Positions 9,032 to 16,777 of a stretch of 64,000 bases of DNA are shown piece after piece. Location of the stretch: the NCBI RefSeq assembly GCF_016741875.1, contig NZ_JAERRF010000037.1, positions 1 to 64,000 of the forward strand, in the 5' to 3' direction. Source of the stretch: Streptomyces coffeae (GTDB lineage: Bacteria; Actinomycetota; Actinomycetes; Streptomycetales; Streptomycetaceae). The position numbers and the translations under genes are program-made. The notes beneath the pieces were generated by a model. The model was not told where the DNA came from, made no database searches, and worked only from the letters and a program-made list of their open reading frames with translations. Position 1 is the stretch's first letter; each line of letters begins with the position of its first letter.

Positions 9032-10791
9032 GGGCGTGCAGATCATTAACCCGTCTCTTTGATCTTGGTTTGGGTGAGGTCTGGACTGAGGAAGGCCGCG
9101 ATGTCGGCAGGCGTGCGGAAACGAGCGGTGGAAGCGTTGACGTGGTGACCGTGTGCTTCCAGGAGAGGCCGGACTTCCTGGCTCGCTCGGCTGATGGTCA
9201 TGGCAGTGACTCCGAAGAGCTGGCCCAAGAGGTCCATGGTGGCCAGTTTGCGCAGGTGGAGGACGGTGGCCAGGATCCGGTCCGCCGGCGTGAGCTTGGC
9301 TTTGGCACCTGTGCCGGCGGCCACCAGGCGCTCGCGACCGCGACGGGCACGAAGAGTCTGCTCGCGCTGTAGCTCCATCTCGGGGACGAGTGTGTCGATC
9401 AGCTCGCTGAGTTGTTTGTCGGACGTGCCGGTGAGTTCGGGGTGCCGCAGGCAACGCGCCGTCAAAGGTGGCGGGTTGCGCACTGGCGGCTGGTCCGTCG
9501 TGTCACTGGCCTTGGTCTCTTCCAGTGGTGGTTGGGGGTGAAGGGTGTAGTTCCAGTCGCCGTGGAAGCGGTGACGGGTGATCGGCAGGGCAGCCAGTTC
9601 GGCGTCGGTGACCTGGATGCCCGTTGGGTAGCGGTGAGTGTCGAGTTCGGCATGCACGGCCAGGCCGGTTCTGGTGGTGGTCGCGGCGATGCTCTGGACG
9701 ATGACTTCGTGGCTGGTCAGGGGCCTTCCGCGCCAGTTCATGGTGATGTGGGAGAACAGCCGGTGCTCGATCCGGTTCCACTTCGCTGTGCCGGGCGGAA
9801 AGTGGCAGACGGTGATCGCTAGCCCGGTCTCGGTGGCCAACTGTGCCAGCTCGGTCTTCCAGGTGCGGGTGCGATAGCCGTTGGACCCGCCGGCGTCGGC
9901 GGTGATCAACAGTCGGTCGGCTGCCGGATAGGCGTTGTGTCCGGCACCGTTCCACCAGCGGCGGATGGACTCGACGGCGAACGCGGCGGTGTCGTGGTCG
10001 GTGCCCACGTTGACCCAGCCGGTGTCCGCAGCGATGTCGTAGATGCCATAAGGCACCGCCTTGCCCAGCTCACGGTCGGGAAAGTCGTGGGTGTCCACCG
10101 CCACCGGCTGCCCCTTCGGCTCCCACTCCCGGCCGTGGTTCTTGAAGGGGCCGACCAGCTCCTTCTTCTTGGTATCCACGCTGATCACCGGTTGCCCGGC
10201 GTCCTGGTGATGGCGGGCCTGGTCGTTGAGATAGCTGAACTGGGCATCACGGTCGGGATGCTGCTTGCCCTCCAGGATCTTGGCGTTGCCCTGCAGGCTG
10301 AAGCCCTCCTCGCGCAGCAGGTCGCCCACCGTGTCCGGGCCGATCCGGTATCCCTGACGAGTCAGCTCGTCCGCGAGTTTGCGGGTGGACTTGCAGGTCC
10401 AGCGCAGCGGCGACATGGGATCCCCGCGCACATCAGGCTCGACGAGAGCCAAAAGTGCATCCCGCAGGGCCGGCTCGCGGTCGACCAGGCGCTTGCGGCC
10501 GCCACCAGCCCGGCGGACACGTCCCAACGGAGCCTCACCGGAATCAAGTTCTCGCACACCGAGCGACACAGTGCCCTCACGGACACCAGCGGCACGAGCA
10601 ACCGCCCTGATCCCACCGCGACCGAGCGACCGGGCTTCCGCCCCTATCAGCAGGCGACGCTGCCGCTCGTCCAGATGCGGCAGGATCGCCGCGAACTTTG
10701 CCGCCAGTGTCACCCGTTGCTCGTCCGACCCGCCCATGCCAGACCAACGAACCACCGAGCGGAAAGCCACGGGTTAATGATCTGCACGCCC
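9032..10791 (-). mobile_element. Complete ISAzo13-type insertion sequence
   Basis: Perfect inverted repeats of 23-24 bp bound the element; the outer bases read GGGCGTGCAGATCATTAACC at both ends (9032 onward, and reversed to 10791). TAA on each side (9029-9031 and 10792-10794) is a likely 3-bp target duplication. One transposase gene fills it. Perfect ends and an intact frame indicate recent arrival. Confidence 0.85.
9046..10737 (-). CDS. ISAzo13-family transposase
   Basis: 563 residues from ATG 10737; an in-frame GTG at 10770 lies inside the terminal repeat and is a less likely start. The N-terminal helix-turn-helix region includes GAEARSLGRGGIRAVARAAGV. The DDE-like core shows ISVDTKKKELVGPFKN, then LLITADAGGSNGYRTRTWK, then FPPGTAKWNRIEHRLFS, which is the D-D-E arrangement of this family. 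The stop codon lies inside the left terminal repeat. A C-terminal extension carries a helical domain (about 450-560) with a further HTH-like part. Confidence 0.85.
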   Translation of the reverse strand: MGGSDEQRVTLAAKFAAILPHLDERQRRLLIGAEARSLGRGGIRAVARAAGVREGTVSLGVRELDSGEAPLGRVRRAGGGRKRLVDREPALRDALLALVEPDVRGDPMSPLRWTCKSTRKLADELTRQGYRIGPDTVGDLLREEGFSLQGNAKILEGKQHPDRDAQFSYLNDQARHHQDAGQPVISVDTKKKELVGPFKNHGREWEPKGQPVAVDTHDFPDRELGKAVPYGIYDIAADTGWVNVGTDHDTAAFAVESIRRWWNGAGHNAYPAADRLLITADAGGSNGYRTRTWKTELAQLATETGLAITVCHFPPGTAKWNRIEHRLFSHITMNWRGRPLTSHEVIVQSIAATTTRTGLAVHAELDTHRYPTGIQVTDAELAALPITRHRFHGDWNYTLHPQPPLEETKASDTTDQPPVRNPPPLTARCLRHPELTGTSDKQLSELIDTLVPEMELQREQTLRARRGRERLVAAGTGAKAKLTPADRILATVLHLRKLATMDLLGQLFGVTAMTISRASQEVRPLLEAHGHHVNASTARFRTPADIAAFLSPDLTQTKIKETG

Positions 10792-10794
10792 TAA

Positions 10795-11662
10795 GCGGCA
10801 GCCTCCCCCTCGAGAGCTGGCGACGACCGGCTGCCAACCCGCCCCTCCCGGGCGCGGGAATGGGCGGGCAGCAACGGCTCCACCTCACTGCCCGCCGGGC
10901 GCAGCGGCACCGGGTCGACCACGGCGGGCGAATCCCCGCCCATCGCGGCGGTCAGTGGTCCGTGCACGGGCTCGCCGTTACTAGCACCCGATTAGTGCTG
11001 CGGGGAACGACTGGTCTCTTCCGCGGCGTCTCTGCTTGGCAACTCGTGTGCAGTGCAGCAGGGAGGTCTCGGACGCCCCGAGGCCTCCCTGCTTCGACAC
11101 CCGCTTAGGAGTTCGATCGCTGGTTGCCTCGGTGCTGCTGAGCACCAGGTCAGGGGCCGTAACTGGGTCCATGGGTGGTCTTCTGGGTGTCGCCGAGAAC
11201 CTGAAAAGAAGGCTAGCCCTCCGCGTACGGAAGGTGAGCTGGCTTAGCTGGTGAAACGATCCCTGAACGTCCGTGGTTGTGCGTCGCTGTGCGGCACCGG
11301 TGTGTGCCAGTTGGTGTTACACGCCTCCGGCGGAAGACGCCTTCGGCGCCTGCGTCTCGCAGCGGTCAGCTTTGATGACGGGCTGCAACACCTCGGGGTG
11401 TTGCAGCCGTTTGTGACCGGGCAGGCCGGACACCGGCTACTTCCCCTGCCCGGGCCGTTGATACAGGTCAGAGCGGCAACCGGACAGTCGGACAGCCCGG
11501 ACACTGAACAAGCCCTGCGCTCGTCTGGGCGGTTCCTCAACGTCGCGGCCCTGTCCGTATGTACGAGGAGAGGTCGCTCCAGCGCCTCTGTCCTGACTCC
11601 CTTCGCCCCGCGCTCTTCCCGAGGCTTGCAGCGACAGGAATGATCAGTCTGAACGATCCGAC
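10795..11662. other. Intergenic stretch between two insertion sequences, no gene accepted
   Basis: About 870 bp. Open frames on both strands show weak coding character. A minus-strand frame at roughly 10797-10985 has GC-rich third positions (peptide GEPVHGPLTAAMGGD) but no clear start. An imperfect hairpin with GAGGTCTCGGACGCCCCGAG near 11066-11085 is visible. Likely decayed sequence. Confidence 0.4.
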
Positions 11663-11664
11663 TA

Positions 11665-12810
11665 GTGTCCTGAGTCGTTAATTCGCTGCGTAAGTTGGTG
11701 ATCGTTCGGCATGATGGCCGGATGGCGAGGACGGGACGGCCGAAGGCCGAGCTGGTGCTGACCGACGATGAGCGCGAGACGTTGAACCGCTGGGCCAGGC
11801 GTCGTACCTCCTCGCAGGCTCTGGCCCTGCGGTGCCGGATCGTGCTGGATTGCGCGACGGGGACGACGAACAAGGACGTCGCCGCCCGGCTTGGTATCGA
11901 AGCGCACACCGTCAGCCGGTGGCGGGCTCGGTTCGTCCGTGACCGGCTGGAAGGACTGACGGACGAGCCGCGTCCCGGTGCCCCCAGGAAGATCACCGAC
12001 GAGCAGGTCGAAGAGGTGGTCGTCAAAACGCTGGAAGCCACCCCGAAAGACGCCACTCACTGGTCAACGCGCTCGATGGCCACTGAGGTGGGCCTGTCGC
12101 AGTCAGCCATTGCGCGGATCTGGCGGACCTTCGGCCTCAAGCCGCACCTGGTGGACACCTTCAAACTGTCGAAGGACCCGCAGTTCATCGAGAAGGTCCG
12201 CGACGTGGTCGGACTGTATCTCGCCCCGCCCGAGCACGCCCTGGTGCTATGCGTAGACGAGAAGACCCAGATCCAGGCGCTGGACCGGTCGGCGCCGGTG
12301 CTGCCGATGATGCCGGGCATGCCTGAGCGCCGCACCCACGACTACGTGCGTGGCGGGGTGACCACCCTGTTCGCCGCGCTGAACACCGCGACGGGAGAGG
12401 TGATCGGGCAGATCCACCGCCGCCACCGGGCCGTGGAGTTCAAGAAGTTCCTCGCCCGTATCGACAGGGAAGTTCCCGCTGGGCTGGAAGTCCACCTGAT
12501 CTGCGACAACGCCTCGACGCACAAAACACCCGCCATCCAGCGGTGGCTGGCCGCCCGTCCCCGCTTCCACGTGCACTTCACCCCCACCAGCTCCTCCTGG
12601 CTCAACCAGGTCGAGCGATGGTTCGCCCTGCTGACGACCAAGCAGATACGGCGAGGCGTCCACAGATCCGTCCAGGCCCTGGAGAAGGACATCCGCACCT
12701 GGATCAAGACCTGGAACGAAGACCCCAAACCCTTCGTCTGGACCAAAACCGCAGACGAGATCCTCGAACGCCTAGCCGGATATCTGAACCGAATCAATGA
12801 CTCAGGACAC
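11665..12810 (+). mobile_element. Complete IS630-family insertion sequence
   Basis: Terminal inverted repeats (GTGTCCTGAGTCGTTAATTC at the left end, and the near-complement ending CTCAGGACAC at the right) bound a 1146-bp element. TA flanks it on both sides (11663-11664 and 12811-12812), the TA duplication expected of IS630. It inserted just upstream of the GNAT gene and may have displaced its promoter. Confidence 0.85.
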
Positions 12811-12813
12811 TAG
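11722..12813 (+). CDS. IS630-family transposase
   Basis: 363 residues from ATG 11722 (MARTGRPKAELVL). An N-terminal double helix-turn-helix includes TNKDVAARLGIEAHTVSRWR. The DDE core shows LVLCVDEKTQIQALDRS, VHLICDNASTHKTPAIQRWL and TPTSSSWLNQVERWFALL, i.e. Asp, Asp and Glu in place. The frame reads through the right terminal repeat, and its TAG stop is made from the TA target duplication plus the next host base. Confidence 0.88.
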   Translation: MARTGRPKAELVLTDDERETLNRWARRRTSSQALALRCRIVLDCATGTTNKDVAARLGIEAHTVSRWRARFVRDRLEGLTDEPRPGAPRKITDEQVEEVVVKTLEATPKDATHWSTRSMATEVGLSQSAIARIWRTFGLKPHLVDTFKLSKDPQFIEKVRDVVGLYLAPPEHALVLCVDEKTQIQALDRSAPVLPMMPGMPERRTHDYVRGGVTTLFAALNTATGEVIGQIHRRHRAVEFKKFLARIDREVPAGLEVHLICDNASTHKTPAIQRWLAARPRFHVHFTPTSSSWLNQVERWFALLTTKQIRRGVHRSVQALEKDIRTWIKTWNEDPKPFVWTKTADEILERLAGYLNRINDSGH

Positions 12814-12831
12814 AGCCATGGAGCAGAGCAC

Positions 12832-14134
12832 ATGACCGAGCGGACTTGCCACCTTGTCGCTGATCCGAGGAGTCGGGACACTAGGAAGGTCCGGGTTCGG
12901 GCCTCACGCTGGTTCGCCGCTGTCCAGCTCGACCGAGATAGTTACGTCGATGCCGAGTCCTCGCGGGGCGACGAACCAGATCTACCCGCGGACTACGTAG
13001 AGGCAGTCGACAAGGCGCGCGATGCGGCAATGGACTGCATTCGGTATGACGGCTATCGGGGCGCCTTCTACTTCGGGCGGGGCCCTCGGTGGATCGATTT
13101 GTGCGTTCGTTTTCGAGACATCGAGGCTACGGTCGAAGCGTTGCGTGCAGCAGAGCTCGAACACGACTACAGCGGACTGCACGCACTCGCCGATCGGCTC
13201 GTATTACCCCTTGACGAGTGGCTGTCTCCCGGTGAGCGAGAGCTGATCCGCGGAGTGGACTTCGACTCACCCCCCCGGGGTGTTCCTGAAGTTCCTGCGC
13301 GCCAAGGCCACTACGTACGGTTTGCGCCTCAACGGTCGGGCGACGGCTGGCAGCGTGTGGGTTCGCCCCACACTGTCCACAGCTCAGAAGCAGATTCGGG
13401 AGATGTTCCCCGAACAGTATCCGGGGTGGGTGGACCGCTGGACCGGTTACATCGAATCGGAGGATGCACCCTTCCGACCTTGGGTGGGAGGCAGTGACGA
13501 GGACCTGAGCCGCGGTGCGATCCCAGTCCAATTCCAGCAGTTGGAAACAGAGAATGGCGGCGAGTGCCCGTGTGGCATGCGTCTTCAAGATGTGGGGGAT
13601 GACGACAACGTCCACCGCGTACATCATGCGAATTGGGCGCTAGGCGTTCGGGTGCCGAAAAGCCTTGACTGGTGGGGTGATCTGGTAGTGGTCACCACGC
13701 AGTCTCCCATTTCGTGGCGGAAGTTGGCCTATCAGGTGGCACGCATGCCGCAGAGGGAGGACAACTACGACTTCCCGTCGTGGTCCCACATGGGCGAGCC
13801 CGAGGCGACTTCGGACAGCTATCGCGCATATCTGTTGAAAGTGGACGAGCGCATCGTCGGCTACGTGGCCGCGCACGACACCAACGAGCACCGACGTTGG
13901 GATTTGGCCGACGGGTCCAAGTACGGAGTAGAGGACGCCACCCTGCGCCCCCGAATCATCCTCATTTGGGTAGCAGACGCCTATCGGCACCGCGGCATTG
14001 GCACCACACTCGTGCAGGCACTCGCCACCAACTTTGGATGCGAGGTTGCGGATGTGTCCTGGTCGACTCCCGTAAGCGCTGCGGGCCGGCGCCTTGCTCG
14101 CCGACTCTCACCCGACGGCATCTGGGTCAGCTGA
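12832..14134 (+). pseudogene. GNAT acetyltransferase with N-terminal extension, split by a +1 frameshift
   Basis: Two frames together make one 433-residue protein. The first (from ATG 12832) reads well up to LIRGVDFDSPP. The second continues GVFLKFLRAKATTYGLRL and ends in a GNAT-like acetyl-CoA site (ADAYRHRGIGTTLVQALA) at 14134. The switch falls in a run of seven C then four G (13270-13280); removing one base joins the frames and gives a length divisible by three. It could be a real inactivating mutation, a sequencing error in the homopolymer, or a programmed shift. The substrate is unknown. Confidence 0.6.
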
Positions 14135-14192
14135 ACGGCCTTACAGCGCCTGTGGGGTTCCAGAACGTGGCCACCTGCGATGACCTGTGTGT

Positions 14193-14404
14193 CTACGCCG
14201 CTCGCTCGTACTCGTTGATAAGGCCTCCGATGCCCGATCGCTGGGCGTGAGCCGGACCTTGTCCTTGCCGAGTTGGCGTTCCAGCACGGTGATCTGGTGG
14301 CGCAGGGCGAGGACCTCCGCGTCCTTGTCCCGGTCGGTCATCGGCAGCAGGCGAAGCATCGCGAACGCGTTCGACACACCCAGGTAAGCCAGTCGCAGCA
14401 GCAC
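14193..14404 (-). pseudogene. Integrase-core transposase, N-terminal remnant
   Basis: Starts MLLRLAYLGVSNAFAMLRLL, then ALRHQITVLERQLGKDKVRL, the conserved opening of an IS3/IS481-like integrase-core transposase common in Streptomyces. Similarity stops after about 60 codons. Related pieces lie at about 15430-15600 and 57870-58857. Confidence 0.7.
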
Positions 14405-14524
14405 GATCGATCATCATGACGTGCTGACGGCAACTGCGCGAGAGCGCCGGCTCAGACGACCGCGGCCAGATTTCGGGAAACCCGATGCACCGGCTCCTAC
14501 CAGGGCGGATGAGGTTTCTGGCAA

Positions 14525-14698
14525 GGGCACGGCCGGGCCGCCCTGTTTTCGACCACCTTTGGCGCCCTCGGTGCCCTTGGTGCCTGGGCCGCAGGTGGTG
14601 GACTCGGGGGAAGCGCATGCGTGCTCGCGGGCGTCGTTGTGGCGGCCGCCATGTTCACCGTCCAGCTCATCGGCATTCTGGCGAGAACCATCCGGTGA
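14525..14698 (+). other. Possible membrane-peptide coding remnant
   Basis: A frame with GC-rich third positions encodes LFSTTFGALGALGAWAAGG and then VLAGVVVAAAMFTVQLIGIL before a TGA at 14696. It has two hydrophobic segments but no ATG or GTG with an RBS. It may be the end of a truncated membrane protein gene. Confidence 0.25.
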
Positions 14699-14861
14699 TC
14701 CACGGAAACCGGGCAGTCAAGGCGGTGCGCAGGACAGTGGTGGGCTACGCCTCAGTCCTTCCGGCGGTGGGCGGAGATGCAGCACCCCAAGCACCCAGCC
14801 GCGGGCCTGGCCCACCGTGCCGGGCCCGCCACTGTCGAGCAGCTCCAGAACACGCCGTGGG

Positions 14862-15239
14862 CTACTTGTGGATCTTTGCGCAGGCCAGACGGTCGGGCTC
14901 GTGGGCAAACGCGGCACACAGCTGGCTGTTGTGCGGGAACCGTTTGTTGATCCGCCACTTGGCGACTTGGAATGTGCGGCCCCCTGCGTGAACGCTCTTC
15001 GTGTGCTTCCAGCCGGTGACCCATCGGCGCCAGTCACCGTGCTGCCACAAGGAGATGCGGGCTTGTGCCCCGGGCTTCCGGCCATCGAGCGTGGCTCGTA
15101 CCTCCCGGACGTGAAGCTGCTCACCGATGACGCCGATGCCCACGGGCCCGTCGTGTCCGCTCCCGGAGGCATGAGCGGGAGTGACTGGCGCCACCAAGAG
15201 CATAACGGCGGTCGCTGTAGCGGCCATTGATCGATTCAT
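14862..15239 (-). CDS. Small secreted protein of unknown function
   Basis: 125 residues from ATG 15239. The start MNRSMAATATAVMLLVAP with VTPAHA-SG is a typical signal peptide with an Ala-x-Ala cleavage site near residue 23. The mature part is about 100 residues, basic, and has two Cys near the C-terminus (SQLCAAFAHEP and RLACAKIHK) that could form a disulfide. No domain was recognised. It is isolated between IS remnants, and its RBS is weak. Confidence 0.55.
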   Translation of the reverse strand: MNRSMAATATAVMLLVAPVTPAHASGSGHDGPVGIGVIGEQLHVREVRATLDGRKPGAQARISLWQHGDWRRWVTGWKHTKSVHAGGRTFQVAKWRINKRFPHNSQLCAAFAHEPDRLACAKIHK

Positions 15240-15429
15240 GCCGTGCTTAACGTCCACGCGGATCCGGGGTTGCGCGTCTACCTCCGACACCTTTGCCGGT
15301 CTGACCGCTGGACCCGCCCTTGGCACGGCTCTGACCGGTTGGGCACAGTCTCCGGTTCAGGCGCGGCGTGAGCCGGTCGGCCACCATCAGGGCATGGTGT
15401 AGATCACACAGGACCGGTCAAGATCTTTT

Positions 15430-15599
15430 GACGGTCACTGGACCTCCCGGGACCGAGAGGTGTGCAGTGGCAGCCGGTGCAGCAGCGCTGCCAGGAATGC
15501 CCGATCCCCCGGGCGTGAACCGGATCTTGTCCTTGCCGAGTTGGCGCGTCAGCACAGTGATCTGCTGGCGTGAGGTGAGGGTCTCCGCGTCCACGGAAG
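15430..15599 (-). pseudogene. Transposase fragment next to CRISPR array 1
   Basis: The minus strand encodes QQITVLTRQLGKDKIRFTPG followed by decayed residues, homologous to the transposase start at 14193-14404. About 50 codons remain and the frame breaks. It abuts the degenerate, leader-distal repeat of array 1, so a transposon insertion may have cut the old end of the array. Confidence 0.6.
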
Positions 15600-16604
15600 G
15601 GGCACACCCCTGCGTCGGCGGGGACCACCCGCCGATCCGGCGCCGGGTGGTCGTCGTCCGCGGAACACCCCCGCGCCGGCGGGGACCACGAGGCAGCGTC
15701 AGGAAACTACACATTCGGAACCGGAACACCCCCGCGCCGGCGGGGACCACGACAGCTACGACGAAGCGCTCGCCGACCTGGCCGGAACACCCCCGCGCCG
15801 GCGGGGACCACCCGCGCTGCCGGAGCGACTGGGTGATGCCCTGCGGAACACCCCCGCGCCGGCGGGGACCACATCAGGTCCTGAGACAGACCCCGCTTGG
15901 ACAGCGGAACACCCCCGCGCCGGCGGGGACCACGAGGGCTTGCGGCATGTACGTCTCGAGGAGGGCGGAACACCCCCGCGCCGGCGGGGACCACGCCACC
16001 CAGTCCCCAATGAGGCCGCCCCGCGTCGGAACACCCCCGCGCCGGCGGGGACCACCGACGCGTCGGGGGACGCGGTCGCCACAGGGGCGGAACACCCCCG
16101 CGCCGGCGGGGACCACACATCTCACCGAGAGGGATCTCCATGCGTCATCGGAACACCCCCGCGCCGGCGGGGACCACGGCGTCCGTCATGGCCTCACCTC
16201 ATCCACGATCGGAACACCCCCGCGCCGGCGGGGACCACACGGGTGCGGACAGCACCCGCTGAACGCTGGACGGAACACCCCCGCGCCGGCGGGGACCACA
16301 TGCCGAGCCCGTCGGTGGCCTCGTACTGCTGCGGAACACCCCCGCGCCGGCGGGGACCACGACTCCGGGCCTACCGCCCGTGCCGCCTTGTTCGGAACAC
16401 CCCCGCGCCGGCGGGGACCACTCTTCGAATTCACCAGCCAGAGCACTGTAGGTCGGAACACCCCCGCGCCGGCGGGGACCACCCAAGGATCGTGCGCTTC
16501 TTGGGGCGGGTGGACGGAACACCCCCGCGCCGGCGGGGACCACCTGTGTGCGCTGGGTGTTCCGAGTTTTTGAATCGGAACACCCCCGCGCCGGCGGGGA
16601 CCAC
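15600..16604 (-). CRISPR. Type I-E CRISPR array 1: 17 repeats, 16 spacers
   Basis: 29-bp repeats begin at 15600, 15661, 15722 and so on to 16576. The spacing is 61 bp except for one 33-bp and one 31-bp spacer around 16455. In the usual orientation the repeat is on the minus strand: it starts GTGGTCCCCGCCGGC and ends GGGGGTGTTCCG. The inner palindrome CCCCGC/GCGGGG forms the Cas6e hairpin. The repeat at 15600-15628 has four mismatches and marks the distal (old) end, so the leader lies at the 16605 side next to cas3. Open frames through the array are artefacts of its 61-bp period. Confidence 0.97.
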
Positions 16605-16777
16605 ACTTCCTGACCTGGTCTTTGGTAGGCGATTTGTCATCCCTTTGCGAACGCTCCTTGCACCGGGATGCCCTTCCTTGCGTTCTGGTGGGGCTGTATT
16701 GATCTCTGCCCGGTGGATGTCAGTGCTGTGTGGTTGGGTCGTTGGGCATGGTTGGTGTGAGGGAGGAGCCTACCGTC
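16605..16777. promoter_or_regulatory. Array 1 leader and cas3 promoter region
   Basis: 173 bp between the newest repeat of array 1 (minus) and the cas3 start (plus). By repeat orientation it is the leader of array 1, and it must also carry the cas3 promoter. It is T-rich near 16615-16640. GGGAGGAG at 16761-16768 is the cas3 RBS. Confidence 0.6.

Noticed and set aside
11251..11643. 130-codon plus-strand frame between the IS elements
   Set aside because: Poor codon use, no RBS-linked start and no domain.
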